From Mycetocola sp. (GTDB lineage: Bacteria > Actinomycetota > Actinomycetes > Actinomycetales > Microbacteriaceae), in assembly GCF_025464835.1 (NCBI RefSeq), contig NZ_JAODMP010000003.1:1-54584 (forward strand): DNA of 54,584 nt, written 5' to 3'. Both the position numbers and the translations under genes were made by a program. Under the pieces are notes generated by a model. The model saw only the letters and a program-made list of their open reading frames with translations. It had not been told where the DNA came from and did no database searches. Of this stretch, positions 29,232 to 39,616 are shown piece after piece. Each line of letters starts with the position of its first letter. Positions within the stretch are counted from its first letter, which is position 1.

Positions 29232-30772
29232 GGTCGCCTCCAAGTGCGTCCGTCGCGGGCCAAAAGCTCGTCGGCGGAGTTCGGGCCCCAGGAGCCCGGC
29301 AGGTACTGTTCGAGAGGACCGCCCTGAGCGGCCCAGTATTCTTCGATCGGGTCGAGGATCTTCCACGACAGCTCGACCTCCGCGTGCCGAGGGAACAAAG
29401 GCGGGTCGCCGAGCAGTACATCGAGGATGAGTCGCTCGTACGCCTCAGGGCTCGCCTCGGTGAACGCGTGGCCGTAACCGAAGTCCATGGTCACGTCGCG
29501 CACCTGGGTGCCGGCACCTGGAACCTTGGAACCGAAGCGGATGGTCACACCCTCGTCCGGCTGCACCCTGATGACGAGGGCGTTCTGGCCGAGCTCGGAT
29601 GTCTGGCTTTCCGCGAAAAGGAACTGCGGCGCGCGTTTGAACACGACGGCGATTTCGGTCACCCGGCGGCCGAGGCGCTTGCCTGCCCGAAGGTAGAACG
29701 GGACGCCGTCCCAGCGACGGGTCTTGATGTCGAGACGCATCGCCGCGTAGGTCTCGGTGGTGGAGTCGGAGGACATGCCGTCCTCTTCGAGGAAGCCTGG
29801 CACCTTCTCGCCCCCCTGCCAACCGCCTGCGTACTGACCACGAGCGGTCGCAGTGCCGAGATCCGCCGGCAGGCTCACAGCGGCGAGAACCTTCTCCTTT
29901 TCGGCCCGGAGGTCCTTCGCGTCGAACGACAGGGGCTCCTCCATGGCCGTGAGAGCGAGAAGCTGCAGGATGTGGTTCTGGATGACGTCGCGCGCGGCGC
30001 CGATCCCGTCGTAGTACCCCGCCCGTCCGCCGACGCCGATGTCCTCCGCCATGCTGATCTGCACGTGGTCGACGAAATGCGAGTTCCAGATCGGCTCGAA
30101 CATCTGATTCGCGAAGCGCAGCGCGAGGATGTTCTGCACCGTCTCCTTGCCCAGGTAGTGGTCGATCCGGAACACGGAGTCGGCCGGGAAGACCGATTCG
30201 ACGACGGTGTTCAGCTCGCGAGCAGTCTTGAGGTTGGACCCGAACGGCTTCTCGATGACCACTCGGCGCCACTGGCCTTCGCTGGCGTCCGCGAGTCCTG
30301 AACGTCGCAGCTGCTCGGTGACAGCGGGGAACGCCTTCGGCGGGATCGACAGGTAGAACGCATGGTTGCCCATGGTCCCGCGCTCGACATCCAGCTTCTC
30401 GACGGTCTCCTTGAGGTGCTCGAACGCCTTGTCGTCACTGAACTCGCCCGGGACGAAGCGGATGCCCTGTGCGAGCTGATTCCAGACTTCCTCCCGGTAT
30501 TCCGTGCGGGCGTATGTCTTCACCGCTTCGTGCACGACCTCCATGAAGTCCTGGTCCTCCCAGTCTCTCCTGGCGAAACCCACCAGGGAGAAACCGGGAG
30601 GAAGCAGTCCCCGGTTCGCGAGGTCGTAAACCGCCGGCATCAGCTTCTTGCGGGACAGGTCACCTGTCACACCGAAGATGATGAGTCCGCTTGGCCCGGC
30701 GATGCGGTTCAGACGACGATCGGAATCCACCCGAAGGGGGTTGGATTCGGGGGTGATATCCACCGGGGACAT
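29228..30772 (-). CDS. zwf: Glucose-6-phosphate 1-dehydrogenase
   Basis: The first oxidative step of the pentose phosphate pathway, giving NADPH. The 514-aa enzyme has the dinucleotide-binding FGVTGDLSRKKLMPAVYDL (about 34-52), EKPFGSNLKTA, the active-site RIDHYLGKETVQN and FYLRAGKRLGRR. AGGAG lies upstream of the ATG. It overlaps opcA, its activator. pgi lies 32 bp upstream in the same operon. Confidence 0.97.
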   Translation of the reverse strand: MSPVDITPESNPLRVDSDRRLNRIAGPSGLIIFGVTGDLSRKKLMPAVYDLANRGLLPPGFSLVGFARRDWEDQDFMEVVHEAVKTYARTEYREEVWNQLAQGIRFVPGEFSDDKAFEHLKETVEKLDVERGTMGNHAFYLSIPPKAFPAVTEQLRRSGLADASEGQWRRVVIEKPFGSNLKTARELNTVVESVFPADSVFRIDHYLGKETVQNILALRFANQMFEPIWNSHFVDHVQISMAEDIGVGGRAGYYDGIGAARDVIQNHILQLLALTAMEEPLSFDAKDLRAEKEKVLAAVSLPADLGTATARGQYAGGWQGGEKVPGFLEEDGMSSDSTTETYAAMRLDIKTRRWDGVPFYLRAGKRLGRRVTEIAVVFKRAPQFLFAESQTSELGQNALVIRVQPDEGVTIRFGSKVPGAGTQVRDVTMDFGYGHAFTEASPEAYERLILDVLLGDPPLFPRHAEVELSWKILDPIEEYWAAQGGPLEQYLPGSWGPNSADELLARDGRTWRRP

Positions 30773-30804
30773 GCAGCTCCTAGGTAACGGCCAACCAGCG
30801 TTCG

Positions 30805-32415
30805 CTAGTTGATGGCCTCAAACAATGACACGATGTTGTTCTCCGGATCCGTCAGGCGAAGAGTGACGACCGGGCGACCGGCATCCGCGAGCACGCTCGC
30901 ATCGCCCTGCGCCTGCGCCTGGATCAGCTGACCGAAGGTGAACGGGCGACCTGGGACGTCCAGGTCGGTCGGGGAGTCCTGGGTGATCTGCAGGAAAACG
31001 CCTACCGCTGGACCGCCCTTGTGGAACTGTCCGGTGGAGTGCAGGAACCGCGGGCCCCACCCGAAGGTGACCGGCCGTCCGGCAACACCAGCGAGCATGC
31101 TGCGGATGCCTTCCAGCTGGGGGAGTGCGACCCGGTCGACATAGGCCTGCACCGCGAGGTAGCCGTTGTCGTCAAGTTGAGCGACCAAAGCGTCGATCGC
31201 CTGCTTCACCGTCGCCGCCTGCCCAAGCACCCTCGCGTCGCCGCGTACTTCGATGCCGTTCTCGGAGAACAGCGGCGCTGTCGGCTCCGGGCGTGCGTCG
31301 AGGAGGCCGCGCGTTGCGATCTTGGCAGATTCCACGTCAGGCTGGTCGAAGGGGTTGATGCCGAGGATCCGTCCGGCAATCACCGTCGCGTATTCCCAGA
31401 CCAGGATCTGCGCACCGAGCGTACCCGAGACAAGGATCTCGCCCTCGTGACGGTCCCGCGGGAACAGGTGCAGCTGGGTGGCGTCATCGACCAGGCGGAC
31501 CACCTGGACGTCGGGGTATCCGCCGGAGAGTTCGGGAGCGAACGTGTCGACGACGACGGGCAGCAGCCCCGTGCCCTGCTTACCGGTCGACTCAGCCAGA
31601 AGCTGTTCAGCCCAGTCGGCGAATCCGACGATGTGCGTGCCGTCGGCGACGATGGCCAGCTTGTCGCGAAGCGGGCTCGTCCCGGCGATCGCCGCGCCGA
31701 GGATCAGGCCAGGGTTGTGCTTGTCATCGATCGACAGCTCCACGGCGACCGAATCCGCCTCATCCAGAAGCGCACCGACGTCGACACCCGCCAGCCCTGA
31801 CGGCACCAGGCCGAAAGCGGTGAGAGCCGAGTACCGGCCGCCGACGTTCGGGTCGGCGTTGAAGACGCGGTAGCCGGCTTCACGGGCGGAGGCGTCGAGC
31901 GGGGAGCCCGGGTCGGTGACGACGATGATGCGGCCGCGCGGGTCGATTCCGGCGTCGGTGAACGCTTTCTCGTACGCGCGGCGCTGGCTGTCCGTCTCAA
32001 CGGTCGACCCGGATTTCGACGACACGACGAGGGCGGATGCCTCAAGTCGGTCGGCGAGGGCCGCGAGGACCTGGCCGGGAGCCGTCGAATCGAGAACCGT
32101 CAGGTTGCCGCCCAGGGTGCGGGTGATCACCTCGGGCGCGAGGGACGAGCCACCCATCCCGGCGAGGACGATGTGCTCCACTCCTGCTTCCGAGAGTTCG
32201 GCGCGGAGCGCCTCGATCTCGGGAACCAGGGGACGCGAGACCGTGGTCGCCTCGGTCCAGCCGAGCCGCTTGGACGCTTCCTCCTCCGAGTTCGAACCCC
32301 ATAGGGCGGCGTCCTGACCGGTGATCCCTGAAGCGACCATGTCGGCCACGAGAGTGGGCACGACCGCGTCTACCGCAGCCTGTGCGGCGCCGGAGACGTG
32401 GATCTTGAAGCTCAT
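30805..32415 (-). CDS. pgi: Glucose-6-phosphate isomerase
   Basis: Interconverts glucose-6-phosphate and fructose-6-phosphate. The 536-aa protein has two SIS folds with [24 protein letters not shown] and the C-terminal [18 protein letters not shown]. It is of the type common in actinobacteria and diverges from E. coli Pgi. Its ATG overlaps the tal stop by 4 nt (ATGA), so it is coupled to tal. It links glycolysis with the pentose phosphate genes of this operon. Confidence 0.93.
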   Translation of the reverse strand: MSFKIHVSGAAQAAVDAVVPTLVADMVASGITGQDAALWGSNSEEEASKRLGWTEATTVSRPLVPEIEALRAELSEAGVEHIVLAGMGGSSLAPEVITRTLGGNLTVLDSTAPGQVLAALADRLEASALVVSSKSGSTVETDSQRRAYEKAFTDAGIDPRGRIIVVTDPGSPLDASAREAGYRVFNADPNVGGRYSALTAFGLVPSGLAGVDVGALLDEADSVAVELSIDDKHNPGLILGAAIAGTSPLRDKLAIVADGTHIVGFADWAEQLLAESTGKQGTGLLPVVVDTFAPELSGGYPDVQVVRLVDDATQLHLFPRDRHEGEILVSGTLGAQILVWEYATVIAGRILGINPFDQPDVESAKIATRGLLDARPEPTAPLFSENGIEVRGDARVLGQAATVKQAIDALVAQLDDNGYLAVQAYVDRVALPQLEGIRSMLAGVAGRPVTFGWGPRFLHSTGQFHKGGPAVGVFLQITQDSPTDLDVPGRPFTFGQLIQAQAQGDASVLADAGRPVVTLRLTDPENNIVSLFEAIN

Positions 32416-33524
32416 TTTGCGGCCGCCAGTGCTTGGGTGACGGTGTCAAGGAGCTCATTCCAGGAGACGATGAACTTCTCAACGCCCTCCTTCTCGAGGA
32501 GCGCGGTGACGTCGTCATATGAGATGCCGAGGGCTGCGATGGCGTCGAGGGCCTTGTTCGCCTCGTCGTACGAACCGGTGACGGTGTCGCCGTCGATCTG
32601 GCCGTGGTCGAAGGTCGCCTCGAGGGTCTTCTCAGGCATGGTGTTGACCACACCATCGGCGACGAGCTGGGTCACGTAGAGGGTGTCTGGCAGGTTCGGG
32701 TCCTTGACTCCGGTCGACGCCCACAGCGGACGCTGCTTGTTGGCACCGGCGGCGAGCAGACCTGCAGCGCGCTCCGAAGCGAAGGTCTGCTCGAAGACCT
32801 CGTAGGCGAGCTGGGCGTTGGCGACGCCCGACTTGCTCTTGAGCGCGAGCGCCTCGTCGGTACCGACGGCCACAAGACGCTTGTCGATCTCGGTGTCGAC
32901 ACGCGACACGAAGAAGGAGGCGACGGAGTGGATGGTGGACAGGTCGATGCCAGCCGCTTTGGCCTGCTCGAGGCCGGTGAGGTAGGCGTTCATGACCTCG
33001 CGGTAACGCTGCAGGCTGAAGATGAGCGTGACGTTGACGCTGATGCCTGCCGCAATCGCGGCGGTGATGGCTTCGAGGCCTTCGACCGTTGCCGGGATCT
33101 TGATCATCACGTTGGGCTTGTCGATCTTCGCCCAGAGCTGCTTGGCTTCCGCGATGGTCGCTGCGGCGTCGTGGGCGAGGCGAGGCTCGACCTCGATCGA
33201 GACCCGGCCGTCGAAACCGTTCGAGGCGTCGTAGATCGGGCGGAACAGGTCAGCGGCCCGAGAGACGTCGGCGGTGGTGATTTCGAAGACCGCCTCGGTG
33301 ACGTCCTTGCCCGCTGCCGCGAGTTCGGAGACCTGCTCGGCGTAGCTTTCACCGTTGCTGAGGGCCTGGGCGAAGATCGTCGGGTTGGTGGTGACCCCGA
33401 CGACGTTGCGGGTGTCGATGAGCTGCTGGAGGCTGCCGGAGTCCATCCGGCCTCGGGACAGGTCGTCGAGCCAGATGCTGACGCCTGCATCGGAAAGCTG
33501 GGCGGTGGGGGTGTTCTCAGTCAT
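32412..33524 (-). CDS. tal: Transaldolase
   Basis: Moves a dihydroxyacetone unit from sedoheptulose-7-phosphate to glyceraldehyde-3-phosphate. The 370-aa TIM barrel starts with [19 protein letters not shown], has [13 protein letters not shown] and the Schiff-base lysine in [16 protein letters not shown], then [13 protein letters not shown]. The length (about 370) is the long actinobacterial form. AAGGA precedes the ATG. It lies 21 bp after tkt in the operon. Confidence 0.96.
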   Translation of the reverse strand: MTENTPTAQLSDAGVSIWLDDLSRGRMDSGSLQQLIDTRNVVGVTTNPTIFAQALSNGESYAEQVSELAAAGKDVTEAVFEITTADVSRAADLFRPIYDASNGFDGRVSIEVEPRLAHDAAATIAEAKQLWAKIDKPNVMIKIPATVEGLEAITAAIAAGISVNVTLIFSLQRYREVMNAYLTGLEQAKAAGIDLSTIHSVASFFVSRVDTEIDKRLVAVGTDEALALKSKSGVANAQLAYEVFEQTFASERAAGLLAAGANKQRPLWASTGVKDPNLPDTLYVTQLVADGVVNTMPEKTLEATFDHGQIDGDTVTGSYDEANKALDAIAALGISYDDVTALLEKEGVEKFIVSWNELLDTVTQALAAAK

Positions 33525-33545
33525 GATTTTTCCTTCTGCCCGGTG

Positions 33546-35636
33546 TTACTTGCCGAGCGTTTCTTTGGCGGCGGCGACGACGGCTTCAGTGGTGATGCCG
33601 AACTCGCGGAACAGGGTCTTGTAGTCAGCTGACGCACCGAAGTGCTCGATCGACACGGAACGACCGGCATCGCCGACGATACTCCTCCAGGTCAACGCGA
33701 GGCCGGCCTCTACCGATACCCGGGCGGTGACGCCAGAGGGGAGGACCTTCTCCTGGTACGCGGCGTCCTGCTCTTCGAACCATTCCAGGCAGGGAACCGA
33801 GACGACGCGGGCGTTCACGCCGTCGGCCTTGAGCGCTTCGCGGGCGTTCACGGCTAGCTGCACCTCGGAACCGGTTGCGATCAGGATGACGTCGGGGGTG
33901 CCGTTCGGAGCTTCGGCGAGGATGTACGCACCCTTTACGACGTTCGATGCGGCGGCGAAGGTCTCACCGGATGCCTCACCGGTGCCGCGTTCGAACACCG
34001 GAATATTCTGGCGAGTCAGCGCGATTCCTGCCGGCCCGCCACGGCGGGCGAGGATCTCCTGCCAGGCGTAGCCGACCTCGTTTGCGTCGCCGGGACGGAC
34101 GACGGCGAGGTTCGGGATGGCGCGGAGGGTGGCGAGCTGCTCGATCGGCTGGTGCGTCGGGCCGTCTTCACCGAGCGCGACGGAGTCATGGGTCCAGACG
34201 AAGATCGACGGCACGTTCATCAGCGCCGCAAGCCGGACAGCCGGACGCATGTAGTCGCTGAAGATCAGGAACGTTCCACCGTAGGCGCGGGTGGGGCCGT
34301 GCAGGACGATGCCGTTGAGAATCGCACCCATGGCGTGCTCACGGATGCCGAAGTGCAGCACACGGCCGTACTCGTTGCCGGTCCATTCGCCGGTGGAGTG
34401 CTCGCTCGGAACGAATGAGGCGGCACCTTCGATGGTGGTGTTGTTGGATTCGGCGAGGTCTGCCGAACCGCCCCAGAGTTCGGGGATGACCGGTCCGAGC
34501 GCGTTGAGGACCTTCCCGGATGCCGCACGCGTCGACACATCCTTGCCCGGTTCGAAGACCGGAAGTGCGTCTTCGACGCCGTCGGGCAGTTCACCGGTGA
34601 GCAGGCGGTCGAGGAGAGCGCTCTTTTCCGGGTTTGCGGTCTTCCAGGCGTCGAAGCCCTTCTGCCATTCGGCCCGATCAGCGGCGCCACGCTCGACGGC
34701 CTTGCGGGTGTGGGCGAGGACCTCATCGGAGACGACGAAGCTCTCGGCCGGGTCGAAGCCGAGGACTTCCTTCACCGCGGCGAGTTCGTCTGCACCGAGC
34801 GCTGAACCGTGGATCTTTCCGGTGTTCTGCTTCTTCGGGCTCGGCCATCCGATGATCGTCTTGAGGATGATCAGCGAGGGGCGGGTGGTTTCGGCCTTCG
34901 CAGCTTCGATGGCGTCGTTCAGCGCGTGGATGTCCTCGACGTAGTCGCCGGTCTTCTTCCAGTCGACCGTCTGCACGTGCCAGTGGTATGACTCGTAGCG
35001 CTTGGCGACGTCCTCGGTGAAAGCGATGTTGGTGTCGTCTTCGATCGAAATCTGGTTGGAGTCGTAGATGGCGATGAGGTTGCCGAGCTGCTGGTGGCCT
35101 GCGAGCGAGGATGCCTCGCTGGTGATGCCTTCCTGCAGGTCGCCGTCGCCGGCGACGACGTAGACGAAGTGGTCGAACGGGCTCTTGCCTGCGGCCGTGT
35201 CCGGGTCGAGCAGACCGCGCTCGTAGCGTGCCGCGTAGGCGAAGCCCACGGCTGAGGCGAGTCCCTGACCGAGCGGTCCTGTGGTGATTTCAACGCCGTC
35301 GGTGTGGCCGAATTCGGGGTGTCCAGGAGTGAGTGATCCCCAGGTGCGAAGCGACTTGAGGTCGTCGAGCTCGAGTCCGTAACCGCCCAGGTACAACTGG
35401 ACGTACTGAGTCAGCGAGCTGTGGCCGACGGAGAGCACGAAGCGGTCCCGTCCAAGCCAGTGCTGATCGCTCGGGTCACGCCGCATCACCTTCTGGAAGA
35501 GCAGGTAGGCGGCCGGCGCGAGGCTCATGGCCGTACCCGGGTGGCCGTTCCCGACCTTCTCGACCGCATCCGCTGCGAGGAGGCGGGCGGTGTCAACCGC
35601 CGTGTTGTCAATGGAATCCCATTGCAAAGCTGCCAC
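33546..35636 (-). CDS. tkt: Transketolase
   Basis: A thiamine-diphosphate enzyme moving two-carbon units between pentose and other sugar phosphates. The 696-aa protein has NGHPGTAMSLAP, the ThDP-binding GDGDLQEGITSEASSLAGHQQL through IYDSNQISIEDDT, and the pyrimidine-domain FIFSDYMRPAVRLAAL-like stretch. The start is GTG 35634-35636, with AAGGG upstream at a somewhat long distance. It is the first gene of the operon tkt-tal-pgi-zwf-opcA-pgl and is divergent from ctaB. Confidence 0.97.
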   Translation of the reverse strand: MAALQWDSIDNTAVDTARLLAADAVEKVGNGHPGTAMSLAPAAYLLFQKVMRRDPSDQHWLGRDRFVLSVGHSSLTQYVQLYLGGYGLELDDLKSLRTWGSLTPGHPEFGHTDGVEITTGPLGQGLASAVGFAYAARYERGLLDPDTAAGKSPFDHFVYVVAGDGDLQEGITSEASSLAGHQQLGNLIAIYDSNQISIEDDTNIAFTEDVAKRYESYHWHVQTVDWKKTGDYVEDIHALNDAIEAAKAETTRPSLIILKTIIGWPSPKKQNTGKIHGSALGADELAAVKEVLGFDPAESFVVSDEVLAHTRKAVERGAADRAEWQKGFDAWKTANPEKSALLDRLLTGELPDGVEDALPVFEPGKDVSTRAASGKVLNALGPVIPELWGGSADLAESNNTTIEGAASFVPSEHSTGEWTGNEYGRVLHFGIREHAMGAILNGIVLHGPTRAYGGTFLIFSDYMRPAVRLAALMNVPSIFVWTHDSVALGEDGPTHQPIEQLATLRAIPNLAVVRPGDANEVGYAWQEILARRGGPAGIALTRQNIPVFERGTGEASGETFAAASNVVKGAYILAEAPNGTPDVILIATGSEVQLAVNAREALKADGVNARVVSVPCLEWFEEQDAAYQEKVLPSGVTARVSVEAGLALTWRSIVGDAGRSVSIEHFGASADYKTLFREFGITTEAVVAAAKETLGK

Positions 35637-35914
35637 TTTAGTGACCCTTCTGATCGAAATCGTCGGGCCATCTCTGGTCCGGCGCTGAGGCGCGATACAC
35701 GCACATTGGCTTCATTGGCTCCGCCGCACGCGACCCGTCCCGCAGGAGAGCAGGAAGAACTCAGCGCCGCGAACGGTTAGGCGAGCGTCTCCAGTATAGG
35801 GAACCCAGCACCCAGGTGCCGGGATGGTTGCGCCAGACGACGAGCCTTCCATCGGCCATGCCGTCGCGGAGTTCTCGCCTAGAATGGGGTGGCAAGCCAC
35901 CGGTAAGAGGAGCG
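35637..35914. promoter_or_regulatory. Divergent intergenic region tkt/ctaB with candidate promoters
   Basis: Towards ctaB, TAGAAT (35880-35885) predicts a start near 35892 and a short leader with AAGAGGAG before the ATG. Towards tkt, TATACT (minus strand, 35793-35798) predicts a start near 35786 and a leader of about 150 nt. Neither has a clear -35. No gene is seen in the 278 bp. Confidence 0.45.
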
Positions 35915-36835
35915 ATGAACATTGCTGTAGAAGACCGCGTCACGCCACAACGCGTGAACGCCGTCGACAAAGTCAAAGGGTACATCTCCCTCACGAAACC
36001 CCGGGTGATGGAACTTCTCCTGGTGACAACCATCCCCGTGATGATCCTCGCGCAAGGCGGCATTCCCGACCTCTGGCTCGTGCTGGCAACGGTGATCGGT
36101 GGGTCGCTCAGCGCAGGGTCCGCCGGTGCCTTCAACTGCTACATCGACCGTGACATCGACAGGGTGATGAAGCGCACGAGCAATCGCCCGCTGGTCACCG
36201 GCGTCCTGAGCCCCAGGGAAGCACTCGTCTTCTCCTGGGTGCTCGCCGTGGCATCCACCGTTTGGCTGTACCTGACCACGAACGCGCTCACAGCGGCGCT
36301 CTCGGTCGGTGCCATCTTCTTCTACGTCGTGATCTACACGCTTTGGCTCAAGCGCTGGACCTCGCAGAACATCATTTGGGGTGGCATCGCCGGCTGCTTC
36401 CCTGTGCTCATCGGCTGGTCTGCGGTTGCGAACTCGCTGAGCTGGGCACCGTTCATCCTCTTCGCGGTGGTGTTCCTATGGACTCCGCCTCACTACTGGC
36501 CGCTGTCGATGAAATACCGTGACGACTACAAGTCGGCCGGCGTTCCGATGCTCTCCGTGGTCCGCGGCCGTGCGCAGGTGGGACTGCAGGTCATCCTGTA
36601 CGCGTGGGCGACGGTTGCCTGCTCCCTGCTGCTCATCCCGGTCGCATCGATGGGGATCGTCTACACGGTCGTCGCCGTGGCATCCGGCGGTTGGTTCATC
36701 TTTGAGACGCACCGCCTGTACAACCTGGCCATTCACCACGAGAAGGTGTCGCCGATGCGCGTCTTCCACGGGTCGATCAGTTACCTCACGTTGTTGTTCC
36801 TGGCCGTCGGGATCGACCCGCTGCTGCCGTTCTGA
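35915..36835 (+). CDS. ctaB: Protohaem IX farnesyltransferase (haem O synthase)
   Basis: A UbiA-family membrane prenyltransferase adding farnesyl to haem B for cytochrome oxidase. The 306-aa protein has about nine hydrophobic segments. The conserved prenyl-phosphate/Mg site [20 protein letters not shown] lies near residues 75-95, and a second acidic loop ([24 protein letters not shown]-like, here [17 protein letters not shown]) follows. I chose ATG 35915 with AAGAGGAG in front. Longer upstream frames are not supported. The gene converges on ctaA, the next enzyme of the pathway. Confidence 0.95.
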   Translation: MNIAVEDRVTPQRVNAVDKVKGYISLTKPRVMELLLVTTIPVMILAQGGIPDLWLVLATVIGGSLSAGSAGAFNCYIDRDIDRVMKRTSNRPLVTGVLSPREALVFSWVLAVASTVWLYLTTNALTAALSVGAIFFYVVIYTLWLKRWTSQNIIWGGIAGCFPVLIGWSAVANSLSWAPFILFAVVFLWTPPHYWPLSMKYRDDYKSAGVPMLSVVRGRAQVGLQVILYAWATVACSLLLIPVASMGIVYTVVAVASGGWFIFETHRLYNLAIHHEKVSPMRVFHGSISYLTLLFLAVGIDPLLPF

Positions 36836-36966
36836 CCCGCTGCGGTTCTCGCGTGAGGGCGCCCAGAGCGCTGTGCGCGGGGAGCGCCGCGAGTCGCTGA
36901 GGGCACGAAGGGCTGCTCCCCGAGATTCGGAGCGAGCACGACAGACCCCTCAGCACCGCTGAAACC

Positions 36967-37926
36967 CTAGGGTGCCCGCAACGTCTCGGCAGGTTCCACC
37001 GCGACGGGCGCGGACGCCGACACTGTGAGATTGAGCACGGTCATGGTCATCGCAGCGGCGAGAACACAGGCGAGCACCATGTGCAGGCCGACCAGGATCT
37101 CCGGGAGGCCCATCCGTGCCTGCGCGACACCGACGACGATCTGCACGCCCTCGATCACGAGGAGGAGTGCGGAGGGGAAGCGGAGGCTCGGCACCGGAAT
37201 CAGCCACGCGGCCGCAACGATCACGACCGTCAGCGCGAGGGTGATGTATGCCGGCCACGAGTGGACGTGCTGCAGCAGTTCCGAATCCAGTCCGTTACGC
37301 GCAGCGCCCTTGTCTCCGGCATGCGGGCCGGAGCCTGTGGTGAGGATGCCGACCACGATCGTCACTGCGACGAAGAACGCCGCGGCGTGGGTGCTCGCTG
37401 CCAGCCAGGCCGGAGCGGTGCGCACCGTGGCGCTGTTGCCGCGATAGACCCGGAAGACAAGGACCGCGCCGAGGACGACGAGCACGATGCTGAGCACGAA
37501 GTGCAGCCCGACGACGTATGGGTTGAGTCCGCTGAGCACGGTGATCCCGCCGATGACCGCCTGGAACAGAACGCTGCAGGCCGGGATGACGGTGAGGATG
37601 AAGATGTCCCTGCGCTGCTCCCGGTACTTCAGCACGAACAGCACCGCCAGAATCGCGATGATCTGAAGGACGAAGAAGAGGGTGCGGTTGCCGAACTCGA
37701 TCACGCCATGAATGCCCATTTCAGGCGTCGACACGAACGATTCAGCGGTGCACCTGGGCCAGGTCGGGCAGCCGAGCCCTGAACCGGTGAGCCGCACGGC
37801 GCCCCCTGTGCCGACGAGCGTCGTCTGCGCGGCGAGGTTCAGCCACGCGATCACGCGGACCCGACGGTCGACGCTGGTCGGGAGCCAGTCCCAGAAACGT
37901 CTGGCGGCCTGTGCGATCGTGTTCAC
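36967..37926 (-). CDS. ctaA: Haem A synthase (COX15/CtaA)
   Basis: Oxidises haem O to haem A in the membrane. The 319-aa protein has about eight transmembrane helices and paired-histidine motifs (GIHGVIEFGNRTLF, HFVLSIVLV, HVHSWPAYI, GLHMVLA). The first external loop has the cysteine pair in SGLGCPTWPRC. The start is GTG 37924-37926. About 130 bp without a gene separates it from the convergent ctaB; no convincing terminator is seen there. The 271 bp upstream are shared with the suf promoter. Confidence 0.93.
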   Translation of the reverse strand: MNTIAQAARRFWDWLPTSVDRRVRVIAWLNLAAQTTLVGTGGAVRLTGSGLGCPTWPRCTAESFVSTPEMGIHGVIEFGNRTLFFVLQIIAILAVLFVLKYREQRRDIFILTVIPACSVLFQAVIGGITVLSGLNPYVVGLHFVLSIVLVVLGAVLVFRVYRGNSATVRTAPAWLAASTHAAAFFVAVTIVVGILTTGSGPHAGDKGAARNGLDSELLQHVHSWPAYITLALTVVIVAAAWLIPVPSLRFPSALLLVIEGVQIVVGVAQARMGLPEILVGLHMVLACVLAAAMTMTVLNLTVSASAPVAVEPAETLRAP

Positions 37927-37999
37927 TGTCGAGTGTTCCTCTACTTGTGTTGTTACTGTGACTGGCTCGCTGCCTGCTGCTATTCACCCGCAAACCCTG

Positions 38000-38005
38000 T
38001 AGAAT
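38000..38005 (+). promoter_or_regulatory. Candidate -10 (TAGAAT) of the suf operon
   Basis: TAGAAT in the 271-bp gap between divergent ctaA and sufB predicts a start near 38012. That would give a leader of nearly 190 nt, unusually long for this window and so a possible site of control. The rest of the gap holds no gene that I can recognise. Confidence 0.4.
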
Positions 38006-38197
38006 CGAGGGGTTCATGCATTTAAGTCTGGCACTCGCCAGCGAACGGCGCGGGAGCAGCGCGGCCCCCGTCCTTGAACAATTGTAGATACGCAAATCAG
38101 CCGCCCGCACACTCTGAGCAACTCCTGTTGTCCAGTCGTGCGCGGGAATGCGACGCGCAGAAATCCTGTTACGCAGCTGAGAAGGAAAGAGGTTGAC

Positions 38198-39616
38198 ATG
38201 TCAGATGTTTTGATTGACCGCCCCGAACTCGCGAGCCTTGGGCAGTACGAATTCGGCTGGGCGGACTCTGACACCGCGGGCGCTTCTGCCCGACGCGGCG
38301 TGTCGCCCGAAGTCGTCTCCGACATCTCCGCTCTCAAGAGCGAACCCGATTGGATGCTGCAACGCCGGCTCAAGGGCCTCGCCCTGTTCGAGCGCAAGCC
38401 GATGCCGACCTGGGGAGCCGACCTCTCCGAAATCGACTTCGACAACATCAAGTACTTCGTCCGCTCCACCGAGAAGCAGGCGCAGACCTGGGATGACCTC
38501 CCCGATGACATCAAAAACACCTACGAGAAGCTTGGAATCCCCGAGGCGGAGCGCCAGCGGCTCGTCTCCGGCGTCGCCGCCCAGTATGAGTCCGAGGTCG
38601 TTTACCACCAGATCAACGAGGACCTCGAACGCCAGGGCGTCATCTTCATGGACACTGACACGGCTCTCAAGGAGCACCCGGAATTCTTCGAGGAATACTT
38701 CGGCACCGTGATCCCGGCCGGCGACAACAAGTTCGCCGCGCTGAACACCGCCGTCTGGTCAGGCGGATCGTTCGTCTACGTGCCACCAGGCGTCCACGTC
38801 GAGATTCCGCTGCAGGCCTATTTCCGGATCAACACCGAGAACATGGGTCAGTTCGAGCGCACGCTGATCATCGCCGACGAGGGCAGCTACGTGCACTACA
38901 TCGAAGGTTGCACGGCTCCGATCTACAAGTCGGACTCACTGCACTCAGCCGTCGTCGAGATCATCGTGAAGAAGAACGCCCGCGTTCGTTACACGACGAT
39001 CCAGAACTGGTCGAACAACGTGTACAACCTCGTCACCAAGCGCGCCACCGCCGCTGAGGGCGCGACGATGGAGTGGATCGACGGAAACATCGGCTCCAAA
39101 GTGACGATGAAGTACCCGTCGATCTTCCTGATGGGGGAGCACGCCAAGGGCGAGACGCTCTCCGTGGCGTTCGCCGGCCCCGGCCAGCACCAGGACGCCG
39201 GCGCCAAGATGATCCACATGGCCCCGTACACGCAGTCGTCGATCGTCTCCAAGTCGATCGCCCGCGGCGGCGGTCGTGCCGGTTATCGGGGTGAGGTCCG
39301 CGTGGATGCCAATGCGCACCACTCGGCGAACACCGTGCGCTGTGACGCCCTCCTCGTCGACACCATTTCGCGGAGCGACACCTACCCAGCCATCGACATC
39401 CGGGTCGACGACGTCCAGCTCGGCCACGAGGCCACCGTCTCCAAGGTGAGCGAAGAGCAGCTCTTCTACCTGATGAGCCGGGGCATGCCCGAGGACGAGG
39501 CCATGGCGATGATCGTCCGTGGCTTCATCGAGCCCATCGCTCGTGAACTCCCGATGGAATACGCACTCGAACTCAACAAGCTCATCGAAATGGGCATGGA
39601 AGGATCGGTCGGCTAA
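38198..39616 (+). CDS. sufB: Fe-S cluster assembly scaffold SufB
   Basis: The scaffold subunit of the SufBCD complex. The 472-aa protein has a C-terminal beta-helix core with [22 protein letters not shown]-type and ISIPRGG-like segments ([15 protein letters not shown]). Its closing segment has [21 protein letters not shown] chose ATG 38198 ([11 protein letters not shown]), with AAGGAAAGAGG upstream; an ATG-like extension to 38138 has no ribosome-binding site. It is followed without a gap by sufD. Confidence 0.96.
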   Translation: MSDVLIDRPELASLGQYEFGWADSDTAGASARRGVSPEVVSDISALKSEPDWMLQRRLKGLALFERKPMPTWGADLSEIDFDNIKYFVRSTEKQAQTWDDLPDDIKNTYEKLGIPEAERQRLVSGVAAQYESEVVYHQINEDLERQGVIFMDTDTALKEHPEFFEEYFGTVIPAGDNKFAALNTAVWSGGSFVYVPPGVHVEIPLQAYFRINTENMGQFERTLIIADEGSYVHYIEGCTAPIYKSDSLHSAVVEIIVKKNARVRYTTIQNWSNNVYNLVTKRATAAEGATMEWIDGNIGSKVTMKYPSIFLMGEHAKGETLSVAFAGPGQHQDAGAKMIHMAPYTQSSIVSKSIARGGGRAGYRGEVRVDANAHHSANTVRCDALLVDTISRSDTYPAIDIRVDDVQLGHEATVSKVSEEQLFYLMSRGMPEDEAMAMIVRGFIEPIARELPMEYALELNKLIEMGMEGSVG

